Source of the DNA: Aeromonas rivipollensis
GTDB lineage: Bacteria; Pseudomonadota; Gammaproteobacteria; Enterobacterales; Aeromonadaceae
Length of the DNA stretch: 64,000 bases
Reading direction: 5' to 3'
Assembly: GCF_010974825.1 (NCBI RefSeq)
Contig: NZ_JAAILA010000005.1
Location: 46,055-110,054, forward strand
This document shows positions 10,275-22,357 of this stretch, one piece after another; position 1 is the stretch's first letter; each line of letters opens with the position of its first letter. A model generated the notes under the pieces. It saw nothing but the letters and a program-made list of their open reading frames with translations, did not search any database and was not told the DNA's origin. Made by a program: the position numbers and the translations under genes.

Positions 10275-11063
10275 ATGGCCTTTATTCTTCCCGATCACCC
10301 TTTCGACCCGGACAGCCACGCTGGCAGCGTGATCGGCATCGCCTCCGCGCTCGGCTGGCATGACTCCGGCCTGCACAGGCACCAGCGCCACCAGCTGCTG
10401 TTCGCCCAATCCGGCTGCATGACCATGGAGCTGGAAGGTCGGGTCTGCCTGCTCCCGCCGACGCGAGCGGCCTGGCTGCCGGCGGGCACGCCCCACAGGG
10501 TCCTGATGCGCGGTGTGGTGGCCTATCGCTCCCTCTACTTCACCCCGCACCCCGAGTTGCCGACCACAATGGCGGTGCTGGCGGTCAATCCGCTGCTGCA
10601 GGCACTGATCGAACGGATGGCGCTCTGGCCATGGGAGCTGCCACAAGAGGAGCAGCAGCGGACGTTGGCGCTCTTCATGGAGGAGTTGGGTCAGGCACCC
10701 CGAGAGTCCTGGCAGTTGCCGTTGCCGTCAGACCCGCGCCTGGCGGCCTGGCTGCAGGAGATAAAGCGGTGTGGCACCCTGCCCCCTCGGCTCAACCGGC
10801 TGGCCGAGGAGGTGGGTGCCAGTGACAAGACCATAGGCCGCATCTTCATGAGGGAGACCGGCATGAACTATCAGGCCTGGCGCCAGCAGTGGCGACTGCT
10901 GCGGGCCATGGAGTTGCTGGCAGAAAGCGAACCCATCAGCCGGATTGCCGCTTCCCTAGAGTTCTCCAGCGACAGCGCCTTCATCAGCTTCTTCAAACAA
11001 CACTCGGGGCAGACGCCCCTGCGTCACCTCAACTCTCGGGGTGAGTCGCCACGGCGGGGCTGA
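10275..11063 (+). CDS. AraC-family transcriptional regulator
   Basis: A 262-residue regulator with an N-terminal cupin (HRHQRHQLLFAQSG near residue 34) and a C-terminal double helix-turn-helix (about 160-255: LNRLAEEVGASDKTIGRIF and ISRIAASLEFSSDSAFISFF). It is divergent from the MFS exporter with a 92-base spacer between them, so it probably regulates that gene. The arrangement and protein type recall NimR of E. coli. Its end overlaps the opposite-strand gene at 11029 by 35 bases. Confidence 0.88.
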   Translation: MAFILPDHPFDPDSHAGSVIGIASALGWHDSGLHRHQRHQLLFAQSGCMTMELEGRVCLLPPTRAAWLPAGTPHRVLMRGVVAYRSLYFTPHPELPTTMAVLAVNPLLQALIERMALWPWELPQEEQQRTLALFMEELGQAPRESWQLPLPSDPRLAAWLQEIKRCGTLPPRLNRLAEEVGASDKTIGRIFMRETGMNYQAWRQQWRLLRAMELLAESEPISRIAASLEFSSDSAFISFFKQHSGQTPLRHLNSRGESPRRG

Positions 11064-11262
11064 CCTCCACCACCAGGGTATCCAGTGCCAATGGCTGGAG
11101 GTTGTGGATGGCATCCAGTACCACGGCATGGGATGCCTGCTGCTGCTGGGCACGCATTTCCTGCGCCAGCTTGGCGCTATCCAGCTCGGGCCTGGGGTTG
11201 TCGTTGGCCATGACGTTCAGGCTCAGGCTGCTCAGTATCAGGGTCGCGATCAGGGTCTTCAT
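11029..11262 (-). CDS. Small putative secreted protein
   Basis: A 77-residue product with a clear Sec signal peptide (MKTLIATLILSSLSLNVMA, then NDN), leaving a 58-residue, Gln- and Ala-rich mature part. GAGCAAGCC precedes the start. I recognise no family. It overlaps the convergent AraC gene by 35 bases. The signal peptide is good evidence that the gene is real; the function is unknown. Confidence 0.55.
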   Translation of the reverse strand: MKTLIATLILSSLSLNVMANDNPRPELDSAKLAQEMRAQQQQASHAVVLDAIHNLQPLALDTLVVEVSPAVATHPES

Positions 11263-11544
11263 CTGGCTTGCTCCGGTATGGTTGAGATGACCAGAGAGTT
11301 ATTCCAATAGTCGTGCCAACTATATAAACAATTGATTTTGTTTAAATAAAATGAAATTTGACGCCATTTGAGGCTTTGTTGCCCATCTTGCTGGTTATTT
11401 TGAAACCCATAAGTGGTTATTTTTACCACATCCAATTTCCGGGGCCCGTTCCACGTGGAACGTCCCATGATTTTGATCGACACCCGCTTTTAAACTGAGC
11501 TATGGTGCTAGCTCCCCCGTAACTGACTCTGGATCTGTCACCGA
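11263..11544. other. AT-rich intergenic stretch with parS-like site
   Basis: No gene is seen. The part from about 11300 to 11430 is much more AT-rich than the surroundings and should hold the promoter of the small secreted protein. A perfect parS palindrome follows at 11447-11462, then a short leader to avtA. Confidence 0.5.
11447..11462. promoter_or_regulatory. parS: parS-like ParB binding site B
   Basis: CGTTCCACGTGGAACG is a perfect 16-bp palindrome containing the parS core TTCCACGTGGAA. It is the variant used by pseudomonads and other gammaproteobacteria. Confidence 0.8.
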
Positions 11545-12798
11545 ATGGAATTCTCCTTGTTCGGCGAGAAGTTCACTCGCCACGCCGGTATTACCCAACT
11601 CATGGATGACCTCAATCAGGGGCTGCTCAATCCGGACGCCATCATGCTCGGAGGCGGCAATCCGGCCCCCATCCCCGCCATGCTGGAACGCTTTCAGACC
11701 GAGGCCAAGCAGCTGCTCGACAATGGCGAGCTGATCAAGGCCATGGCCAACTACGATGGCCCGCAAGGCAAGGACAGGTTCACCAAGGCGCTGGCCGCCC
11801 TGCTCAAAAGAGAGCTGGGCTGGGACATCTCGGCCCGCAACATAGCCCTGACCAACGGCAGCCAGAATGCCTTCTTCTACCTGTTCAACCTGCTGGCCGG
11901 CGAGTTCGCCGATGGCCGCAAGAAGAAGGTGCTCTTCCCCCTGGCCCCCGAATATATCGGCTATGCGGACTCGGCCCTGGCGGATGATCACTTCGTCGCC
12001 TACAAGCCCACCATAGAGAAGCTGTCCGACGGCCAGTTCAAATACCATGTGGATTTCGAGAGTCTGGAGGTAGGCGACGACATCGGAGTGATCTGCGTCT
12101 CTCGCCCCACCAACCCCACAGGCAACGTGCTGACCGATGAAGAGATAGAGCACCTGGATCAGATCGCCCGCGACAAGGGGATCCCGCTGCTGCTCGACAA
12201 CGCCTATGGTGTGCCCTTCCCCGGCATCATCTTCAGCGAGGCCAAGCCGTTCTGGAATGCCAACACCATACTCTGCATGAGCCTCTCCAAGCTGGGCCTG
12301 CCGGGCACCCGCTGCGGCATCGTCATCGCCGACGAGAAGATCATCCAGGCCATCACCAACCTGAGCGGCATCATCAACCTGGCGCCGGGCAGCCTGGGGC
12401 CCGCCATCACCATCCCCATGATAGAGAGCGGCGAGATCATCGCCCTGAGCGAACAGGTGGTGAAACCCTTCTACAAGCAGAAGGCCGACTTCGCGGTGCA
12501 ACTGCTGCGCGAAGCCATTCCCGACCCGCGCTTCCACATCCACAAGCCGGAAGGTGCCCTCTTCCTCTGGCTCTGGTTCGAAGGCCTGCCGATCCACTGC
12601 CAGGAGCTCTACGAGCGGCTGAAGGCGAAGAACCTGCTGATAGTGCCGGGTCACTACTTCTTCCCCGGTATCGACGACCCAGAATGGCGCCACAGCCAGG
12701 AGTGCATCCGCCTCAACTACTCCCAGAGCGAGGAGCTGGTGCGGCGCGGCATCGCCATACTGGCGGACGAGATCAACGCCATTTACCGCGGCAGCTGA
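11545..12798 (+). CDS. avtA: Valine--pyruvate aminotransferase
   Basis: A 417-residue PLP-dependent fold-type I aminotransferase that interconverts valine/alanine with their 2-oxo acids and so serves the last step of valine synthesis and alanine formation. Visible are the early FTRHAGITQLMDDL and GGGNPAPIP, the NPTG motif (near residue 191), the Schiff-base Lys about 249 in SLSKLGLPGTR, and the C-terminal Arg in RLNYSQ. Length matches E. coli AvtA. It stands alone and ends in a palindromic terminator. Confidence 0.93.
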   Translation: MEFSLFGEKFTRHAGITQLMDDLNQGLLNPDAIMLGGGNPAPIPAMLERFQTEAKQLLDNGELIKAMANYDGPQGKDRFTKALAALLKRELGWDISARNIALTNGSQNAFFYLFNLLAGEFADGRKKKVLFPLAPEYIGYADSALADDHFVAYKPTIEKLSDGQFKYHVDFESLEVGDDIGVICVSRPTNPTGNVLTDEEIEHLDQIARDKGIPLLLDNAYGVPFPGIIFSEAKPFWNANTILCMSLSKLGLPGTRCGIVIADEKIIQAITNLSGIINLAPGSLGPAITIPMIESGEIIALSEQVVKPFYKQKADFAVQLLREAIPDPRFHIHKPEGALFLWLWFEGLPIHCQELYERLKAKNLLIVPGHYFFPGIDDPEWRHSQECIRLNYSQSEELVRRGIAILADEINAIYRGS

Positions 12799-12816
12799 CT
12801 TGCCTGCAGATAAAAG

Positions 12817-12840
12817 AAAGGCCTGCGATCGCAGGCCTTT
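12817..12840. terminator. Terminator between avtA and the small heat-shock gene
   Basis: A 24-bp perfect palindrome (AAAGGCCTGCGA mirrored) follows avtA by 18 bases and ends in TTT. It can serve both convergent genes. Confidence 0.7.
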
Positions 12841-12881
12841 CTCGTCTCTGGTGTCAGGCCCCCCGGCCTGACATTCCCGGC

Positions 12882-13322
12882 TTAGCTCGGCAGCGCCAGC
12901 TGATCGGGTTTGCCGATGGGGATGGCGCGGGGCTTGAGTGCCTCCGGCAATTCGCGGGCGAGATCTATGGTCAGCAGACCATGCTCCAGTCTGGCCCCCT
13001 GTACCTCCACGTGCTGGCTCAGCTTGAAGGCGAGCTCGAAGTCACGCTCGGCAATTCCCTGGTGGAGGAACTGACGCTCACCGGCCGCTGCGGCCTTGCG
13101 CCCCTTCACCTTGAGGGTACCGTTTTCGGTCTCCAGCTCCAGCTCTTCACGCTCGAAGCCAGCCACGGCGACCGTGATGCGGTAGCCGTCATGCTCCCGC
13201 TTCTCGATGTTGTAAGGGGGATAAGCCGCCGCCTTCTGGTCGAACAGGCCTTCCAGCTCACGGGCCATCCGCTCGAAGCCGACGGCATTGGAAGAGAGGT
13301 GAGAAAAATCGAGGTTACGCAT
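12882..13322 (-). CDS. Small heat-shock protein (Hsp20/alpha-crystallin, IbpA-like)
   Basis: A 146-residue ATP-independent holdase. The alpha-crystallin domain (about residues 38-125) contains YPPYNIEK, the VAVAGF strand and LLTIDLARELPEALKPRAI. It is paralogous to the IbpA gene 93 bases upstream, and the two probably form a heat-shock operon (ibpAB-like). Such proteins bind aggregating proteins for DnaK/ClpB. Whether it is the functional equivalent of IbpB cannot be decided here. Confidence 0.92.
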   Translation of the reverse strand: MRNLDFSHLSSNAVGFERMARELEGLFDQKAAAYPPYNIEKREHDGYRITVAVAGFEREELELETENGTLKVKGRKAAAAGERQFLHQGIAERDFELAFKLSQHVEVQGARLEHGLLTIDLARELPEALKPRAIPIGKPDQLALPS

Positions 13323-13415
13323 AATCCTATCCTTCTAATAAGCAACAGGTTTGACTCTCCACAGGCCCGTCATCGGCACCCGGAAAGCAGGTAAAAACAC
13401 TGAGAGTTCAGGCTA

Positions 13416-13829
13416 TCAGCCGTTGATCTCGATCTTGCGGGGCTTCATCGCCTCGGGCACTTCACGGGCCAGATCGATGTGCAGCAGGCCATTCTTGAGA
13501 TCGGCCCCTTTCACCCGCACATAGTCGGCCAGCTGGAAGCGACGCTCGAAGCCGCGCTCGGCTATGCCCTGATAGAGATAGTGGCGCTCGGTGTCAGCCT
13601 GCTTGTTGCCCTTCACCGTCAGCAGATTTTCCTGGAAGCTCAGCTCCAGCTCTTCCTGGGTAAAGCCCGCCACCGCCATGCTGATGCGGTAGTCGTTGTC
13701 ACCCAGTTGCTCGATGTTGTAGGGGGGATAACCGGCATTGCCATTGCTGGCCGCAGATTCGATGAGATTGGCCAGACGATCGAAACCAATGGCAGAACGA
13801 TAGAGCGGAGAAAAGTCGATAGAACGCAT
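13416..13829 (-). CDS. ibpA: Small heat-shock protein IbpA
   Basis: A 137-residue Hsp20 protein beginning [20 protein letters not shown], very close to enteric IbpA. The alpha-crystallin domain has [16 protein letters not shown], the hallmark AVAGF and [18 protein letters not shown], and the C-terminal IEI motif (IxI/V) used for oligomer contacts is present. A heat-shock promoter precedes it and a paralogue follows. Confidence 0.95.
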   Translation of the reverse strand: MRSIDFSPLYRSAIGFDRLANLIESAASNGNAGYPPYNIEQLGDNDYRISMAVAGFTQEELELSFQENLLTVKGNKQADTERHYLYQGIAERGFERRFQLADYVRVKGADLKNGLLHIDLAREVPEAMKPRKIEING

Positions 13830-13925
13830 AGTATTACCCTCTTGTGAGCGATAACGGATTGTTTGCCCTCCTGATGGACGGGCGCCTGGTCGAAACCTCT
13901 GTCGAGCGTTCCGGCCTTGTTACCT

Positions 13926-13953
13926 ATATAGGGGCTCACTTTTTCCTTTCAAG
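13926..13953 (-). promoter_or_regulatory. Sigma-32 heat-shock promoter of ibpA
   Basis: On the minus strand, CTTGAAA (13953-13947), a 12-base spacer and CCCCTATAT (13934-13926) match the sigma-32 consensus CTTGAAA / CCCCATnT. The transcript would carry a 5' leader of about 90 bases, where ibp genes of other bacteria often hold an RNA thermometer; I could not confirm one by eye. Confidence 0.85.
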
Positions 13954-14097
13954 GGAAAAAATGAAAAGAAATTTTTGGCCACCCGTCAAAACTCATTTTG
14001 GCCCGATTGATATGGTAATAGGCCCGCGGGCCACTCATCCCCCGATGCCCTCCGCGCCATACTGGTTGCGTCCCCCCACCAGAGACCGGAGCACACC

Positions 14098-14868
14098 ATG
14101 CAAGTTACCCAGGTTCGCAATGCCACCCTGCTCATCCACTACGCCGGCACCCGCTTCCTGATCGATCCCATGTTGTCTGCCAAGGGCAGCCTCCCGGGGT
14201 TTGAGGGAACGGCCAACAGCCAGCTGCGCAATCCGCTGGTCGAGCTGCCCCTGCCCATGACTGAGATCCTCGATGTGGATGCGGTGATAGTCACCCACGA
14301 TCACCTGGACCACTGGGACCCTGCCGCGCAGCAACTGCTGCCCAAGCATCTCCCGCTGTTTGTGCAACACCAGAAAGATGCCGACACTATAAGCGCCAGC
14401 GGCTTCAAGGATGTGCGCCTGCTGAGCGAGCAGGCCGAGTTTGCCGGGATCCGGTTGCACCAGACCGAAGGGCAACACGGCAACGATCAGGTCATGGCGG
14501 TGTTGGCCGAGCGGCTGGGTGAGGTATCCGGGGTGGTCTTCTCCCATCCCGCAGAGAAGACCCTCTATCTGGCGGGTGACACCGTCTGGAACGCCCAGGT
14601 AGAACAAGCGCTGCAACGGCACCAGCCCGAGGTCGTCATCCTCAACTGTGGCGATGCCCAGGTGCCGGGACTGGGTTCCATCATCATGGGCAAGGAGGAT
14701 GTCGCCGCCGTGTATCAGGCCGCGCCACAGGCCACCCTGATCGCCAGCCACATGGAGGCGGTCAATCATGCCCTGCTGACACGGAACGAGCTGCGCGACT
14801 ACATCGGCAAACAGGGGATGGCAACGCGGGTGCTGGTACCCGAGGATGGCGAGTCCATCGTCCTCTGA
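14098..14868 (+). CDS. Metallo-beta-lactamase-fold hydrolase (UlaG-like)
   Basis: A 256-residue MBL-fold protein. The zinc motif HxHxDH is present as THDHLDH (His67, His69, Asp71, His72), with further ligands likely in LAGDT (Asp about 161) and ASHMEA. The sequence resembles YtnP/UlaG-type L-ascorbate-6-phosphate-lactonase-like hydrolases, but the substrate is not predictable. It is followed after 88 bases by a GlxA-type regulator on the same strand. Confidence 0.85.
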   Translation: MQVTQVRNATLLIHYAGTRFLIDPMLSAKGSLPGFEGTANSQLRNPLVELPLPMTEILDVDAVIVTHDHLDHWDPAAQQLLPKHLPLFVQHQKDADTISASGFKDVRLLSEQAEFAGIRLHQTEGQHGNDQVMAVLAERLGEVSGVVFSHPAEKTLYLAGDTVWNAQVEQALQRHQPEVVILNCGDAQVPGLGSIIMGKEDVAAVYQAAPQATLIASHMEAVNHALLTRNELRDYIGKQGMATRVLVPEDGESIVL

Positions 14869-14956
14869 TGAGAGAGGGCCATGCCCCCACATGGCCCTTC
14901 GGCTTTCTGTTGCCGCCCCTTATCATGGGGATCCGAGTGCAAAGGAGTCTGCCAAC

Positions 14957-15919
14957 ATGCCCAATCCCATCATCGTCGCCGTCATCACCTTCGATCACTT
15001 CAGCCCCTTTCACTGCGCAGTGCCCTGCCTCATCTTCGGCGACACCATGATGCCAGGCGCCTCACTGTTCGAACTCAGACTCTGCGCCGGCGACGCCACC
15101 CGCCAGCCCGGTTCCGCCCAGGGCTTTCGCATCGACGCCAGCCACGGGCTGGAGGGGTTGGTCGGGGCTGACATCGTCATCATCCCCTTCTGGCGCGATC
15201 CGGCCGAGCGACCGGCCCAGCCCCTGCTCGATGCTTTGGTTGCCGCCCGACACAGGGGGGCCCAGATAGTGGGGCTATGTCTGGGCACCTATGTGCTGGC
15301 CTATGCCGGCCTGCTGGGGGGGCGCAGGGCCTCGACCCACTGGGAGTTCGAGCAGGACTTCATGGGCCGCTTTCCCGCCGTGCGGCTCGATACCAATGCC
15401 CTCTACGTGGACGATGAGGGCCTCATCACCTCGGCCGGCACTGCCGCCGGACTGGACTGCTGCCTCTACCTGGTGCGCGAACACCATGGCAGCCGGATCG
15501 CCAACAAGCTGGCCAGACGCCTGGTGGTTCCTCCCCATCGGGAAGGGGGCCAGGCCCAGTTCATCGAGCAGCCGGTGCCCGCCTCCACCCGGGATGCCAG
15601 GATCAACCAGCTGTTCGACCACCTGCGCATGCACCTGGCCGAGCCTCACAACCTGGACACATTGGCAGAGCACTGCCTGATGAGCCGCCGCACCTTCACC
15701 CGTCGCTTCCAGCGAGCCACCGGTCTCTCGGTCGGGGAGTGGTTGCTGGCCGAGCGCCTCAGGCGCAGCCAGGAGTTGCTGGAGACGAGCTCCCACTCCA
15801 TGGATCGCATCGCCGAACTGGTGGGATTGAGGACGGCAGCCATACTGCGCCAGCATTTTCGCACCCGTTTCGGCGTGTCGCCGAGTGAATGGCGCCGCAC
15901 CTTCGGGGGCCTGCGTTAG
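14957..15919 (+). CDS. GlxA-family transcriptional regulator (DJ-1/PfpI plus AraC HTH)
   Basis: A 320-residue protein with an N-terminal class I glutamine-amidotransferase-like (DJ-1/PfpI) domain, including VGLCLGTYVLAYAGLL with the nucleophile-elbow Cys, and a C-terminal AraC double helix-turn-helix (LDTLAEHCLMSRRTFTRRF...MDRIAELVGL). The start at 14957 has AAGGAG 10 bases upstream; an earlier ATG at 14846 gives a non-conserved extension overlapping the MBL gene. Targets unknown. Confidence 0.9.
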   Translation: MPNPIIVAVITFDHFSPFHCAVPCLIFGDTMMPGASLFELRLCAGDATRQPGSAQGFRIDASHGLEGLVGADIVIIPFWRDPAERPAQPLLDALVAARHRGAQIVGLCLGTYVLAYAGLLGGRRASTHWEFEQDFMGRFPAVRLDTNALYVDDEGLITSAGTAAGLDCCLYLVREHHGSRIANKLARRLVVPPHREGGQAQFIEQPVPASTRDARINQLFDHLRMHLAEPHNLDTLAEHCLMSRRTFTRRFQRATGLSVGEWLLAERLRRSQELLETSSHSMDRIAELVGLRTAAILRQHFRTRFGVSPSEWRRTFGGLR

Positions 15920-15927
15920 CCAGCAAA

Positions 15928-15951
15928 AAGCCGCTCACAGGGAGCGGCTTT
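15928..15951. terminator. Bidirectional terminator between glxA-like gene and gyrB
   Basis: A 10-bp stem (AAAGCCGCTC/GAGCGGCTTT) separates two convergent genes and has A/T tracts on each side. Confidence 0.75.
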
Positions 15952-15975
15952 GTTCAATCGCGAGGGCGCGTCGGA

Positions 15976-19487
<3,512 letters not shown>

Positions 19488-19489
19488 GA

Positions 19490-20593
19490 CTAGATCCGCA
19501 TCGGCATCACCACATACTGGGCATCTTGGCTGTCAAAATCCTCAATAATGGCACTGCTGATGGAATCGCTCAGGCTGATCCGGATTTGGTCACATTTTAA
19601 CGTATTCAGCACGTCCAGCACATAGGAGACGTTGAAGCCGATCTCCATCTCGCCAGCGGCATATTGTACGTCAAGCAGCTCCTCGGCTTCTTCCTGTTCC
19701 GGGTTGTTGGCGGTGATGCGCAGCAGGTTTTCCTGCAGATTGAGACGCACCCCACGGAATTTCTCGTTGGAGAGGATGGCGGCACGGGCGAAGGCCTGGC
19801 GCAGATCCTCACGACCGGCGATCAGGGCCTTGTCGCTCCCCCGGGGAATGACGCGACGCCAGTCCGGGAAGCGGCCATCCACCAGCTTGGAGGTGAAGAT
19901 GAAGCCATCCAGGGCGGCACGCAGGTTGCTGCGACCGACCTGCAACCGTACCGGCTTGTCTTCCGCCTCCAGGAGGCGCACCAGCTCCAGCACACCCTTG
20001 CGGGGCAGGATGACCTGATGATCGGGCAGCGATTCCCCGACCACTTCGCGGCGGCAGGTGGCCAGACGGTGACCGTCGGTGGCGACGGTGCGCAGGCCAT
20101 GGCCCTCGCTCTCGAACAGCATGCCATTCAGGTAGTAACGCACATCCTGGCTGGCCATGGAGAACTGGGTCGCATCGATCAGCTTCTTCAGCTCCAGCTG
20201 GCTGATGTCGAACTCGAGCACGGATTCCCAGTCCTCGATGTTCGGGTACTCGGTGGCCGGCAGGGTCGAGAGATTGAAGCGGGAACGACCGGAGCGGATG
20301 ATGAGGCGATCCCCTTCGGTGTTGAGACGGATATCCGCCCCTTCCGGCAGGCCGCGGCAGATATCCAGCAACTTGCGGGCCGGTACTGTGGTACGCCCAT
20401 CCTGGCTGTCGCTGCTGAGATAGACCTGGCCTATCATCTCCACCTCGAGATCTGTCCCGGTCAGCGATAGCAGGCCATTGCTGACATCGAGCAGGACGTT
20501 GCCGAGAATGGGCAGAGTCGGCCGGCCACCCAGGGCACCGGACACCAGTTGCAGAGGACGTAACAGGGCCTCACGGCTAATTTCGAGCTGCAT
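19490..20593 (-). CDS. dnaN: DNA polymerase III sliding clamp (beta subunit)
   Basis: A 367-residue DnaN, the usual size, with three clamp domains. It begins MQLEISREALLRPLQLVSGAL and ends with the typical QYVVMPMRI, where the C-terminal MPMRI forms part of the ligand-binding groove. It is cotranscribed with dnaA upstream and recF downstream. The 83-base gap to dnaA holds an echo of the dnaA 3' end. Confidence 0.99.
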   Translation of the reverse strand: MQLEISREALLRPLQLVSGALGGRPTLPILGNVLLDVSNGLLSLTGTDLEVEMIGQVYLSSDSQDGRTTVPARKLLDICRGLPEGADIRLNTEGDRLIIRSGRSRFNLSTLPATEYPNIEDWESVLEFDISQLELKKLIDATQFSMASQDVRYYLNGMLFESEGHGLRTVATDGHRLATCRREVVGESLPDHQVILPRKGVLELVRLLEAEDKPVRLQVGRSNLRAALDGFIFTSKLVDGRFPDWRRVIPRGSDKALIAGREDLRQAFARAAILSNEKFRGVRLNLQENLLRITANNPEQEEAEELLDVQYAAGEMEIGFNVSYVLDVLNTLKCDQIRISLSDSISSAIIEDFDSQDAQYVVMPMRI

Positions 20594-20611
20594 CTGTGCT
20601 CTCCGTTGTGA

Positions 20612-20656
20612 TTAGGAGGAAAATTTTCGGATCAGGTTGGAATATTCGAGCCCCAT
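20612..20656 (-). other. Echo of the dnaA 3' end in the dnaA-dnaN spacer
   Basis: On the minus strand a 14-codon frame reads MGLEYSNLIRKFSS then TAA. It mirrors the DnaA C-terminus [11 protein letters not shown], whose stop is 65 bp upstream. YSNLIR is encoded by the same bases as in dnaA, while the flanks have diverged. The TCCTCC just before the TAA is not an SD for dnaN; dnaN uses GGAGAGCA. This is the same pattern as in the kdp operon. Confidence 0.55.
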
Positions 20657-20676
20657 CTGTCCACTCAGTTCCGTTA

Positions 20677-22047
20677 TCAGGACGAGAGGGTACGGATCAG
20701 GTTGGAATAGTCTTCCTTGATGTCGTGACTCTCCTCCTTCAGCTGCTCGATCTTGCGGCAGGCATGAAGAACAGTGGTGTGGTCACGGCCACCAAAGGCA
20801 TCCCCTATCTCCGGCAAACTGTGGTTGGTCAGCTCCTTGGCCAGTGCCATCGCCAGCTGACGCGGGCGGGCAACGGAGCGGGAACGACGCTTGGACAGCA
20901 GATCCGCCAGCTTGATCTTGTAGTACTCCGCCACCGTCTTCTGGATGTTGTCTATGGTGACCAGCTTCTCCTGCAAGGCCAAGAGGTCGCGCAGCGCCTC
21001 GCGCACGAAGTCGATGTTGATGGCACGGCCGGTGAAGTTGGCGTTGGCGATCACCCGGTTGAGGGCACCTTCCAGTTCACGGACGTTGGAGCGCAGACGC
21101 TTGGCGATGAAGAAGGCCACCTCGTCCGGCAGATGGATCTGGTTCTCGTCCGCCTTGCGCATCAGGATAGCCACCCGGGTCTCCAGCTCCGGCGGTTCGA
21201 TCGCGACAGTCAGACCCCAGCCGAAGCGGGACTTGAGGCGATCCTCGACACCGTTGATCTCCTTCGGATAGCGATCCGAGGTCAGGATGATCTGCTGGTT
21301 ACCTTCGAGCAGGGCGTTGAAGGTGTGGAAGAACTCCTCCTGGGAGCGCTCCTTGTTGGCGAAGAACTGGATGTCATCGATGAGCAGGGCATCGACGCTA
21401 CGGTAATAACGCTTGAACTCTTCAATGGCGTTATTCTGCAGCGCCTTCACCATGTCCTGCACGAACCGTTCGGAGTGCATGTAGATGACTTTGGCGTCTT
21501 TCTTGCGTTCCTTGATGGCATTGCCAACGGCGTGCAGCAGGTGGGTCTTGCCCAGACCTGTGCCGCCATAGAGGAACAGCGGGTTATAAGCGCCACCCGG
21601 ATTGTCGGCCACCTGACGGGCCGCCGCACGGGCCAACTGGTTGGACTTACCTTCGACGAAATTCTCGAAGGTGTAGTTCACGTTGGTGTTGCTCTTGTGG
21701 TTCGGCTCGGGCTTGGCTTCCGCCTTGCTTTCCCAGCTCTTGTGAGAGTTATTCACAGGATCGACACCACGCGCCGGCGCTCTGGCGACCGCGACGGGAT
21801 GGGGACGATTACCGATGTCAAAACGCAGGGTGGGAGCATCGGCTCCGCACAGCTCGTTGATGATGCCGTTGACCCGGAGCAGGTACTTGTCGCGTACCCA
21901 GTCCAGAACGAAGCGATTCGGTGCATACAGGGTCAGAGTATTGTCACTCAACTCCGCTTGAAGCGGCCGGATCCACATGCTGAATTCTGCCGAGGGCAAC
22001 TCATCTTGCAGCCGGTTAAGGCACTGCTGCCATAGCGAAGCAGTCAC
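20677..22047 (-). CDS. dnaA: Chromosomal replication initiator DnaA
   Basis: A 456-residue AAA+ initiator. Domain I begins [16 protein letters not shown]; domain III has Walker [10 protein letters not shown] and Walker B LLIDDIQF; domain IV ends with the DnaA-box-binding helix-turn-helix [18 protein letters not shown]. It binds the boxes in oriC (37.2-37.5 kb). The start is GTG at 22047, as is common for dnaA. Confidence 0.99.
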   Translation of the reverse strand: MTASLWQQCLNRLQDELPSAEFSMWIRPLQAELSDNTLTLYAPNRFVLDWVRDKYLLRVNGIINELCGADAPTLRFDIGNRPHPVAVARAPARGVDPVNNSHKSWESKAEAKPEPNHKSNTNVNYTFENFVEGKSNQLARAAARQVADNPGGAYNPLFLYGGTGLGKTHLLHAVGNAIKERKKDAKVIYMHSERFVQDMVKALQNNAIEEFKRYYRSVDALLIDDIQFFANKERSQEEFFHTFNALLEGNQQIILTSDRYPKEINGVEDRLKSRFGWGLTVAIEPPELETRVAILMRKADENQIHLPDEVAFFIAKRLRSNVRELEGALNRVIANANFTGRAINIDFVREALRDLLALQEKLVTIDNIQKTVAEYYKIKLADLLSKRRSRSVARPRQLAMALAKELTNHSLPEIGDAFGGRDHTTVLHACRKIEQLKEESHDIKEDYSNLIRTLSS

Positions 22048-22357
22048 TCTAGACTCCCGTCAATTGATTAAGTAAAGACCGGCTATTCTACGTTTTTAGT
22101 GGCTGGATCTCCAGTTGCCGCCGCACGGATCCAGCAAATAAGATCCTTGACTTTCAAGGATCCAACGCCCCAGGATCTGATTTCATCCCCAAAGTTACCC
22201 ACAGCCACCGAGCGGCGATGTGGACAGAATGAGACCCTGCTGCTGCGGTTATTTTATATAACCAAATATCATTTATTCTTTATATTTTATTCCAATAACA
22301 TCAGCGCCAACCCGTGAATACAACTAAAAATACAGAACTACAGAGAGAGGAATCCCC
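22048..22357. promoter_or_regulatory. dnaA / ABC-transporter divergent regulatory region
   Basis: No gene is seen in these 310 bases. Five GATC (Dam) sites fall at 22106, 22128, 22142, 22159 and 22174. A perfect hairpin GATCCTTGA-CTT-TCAAGGATC lies at 22142-22162. DnaA-box-like TTACCCACA is at 22195-22203, with a weaker inverted match (TGTGGACAG) at 22219-22227. A very AT-rich block follows at about 22249-22305. This fits autoregulated, SeqA/Dam-controlled dnaA expression plus the promoter of the transporter. Confidence 0.6.
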
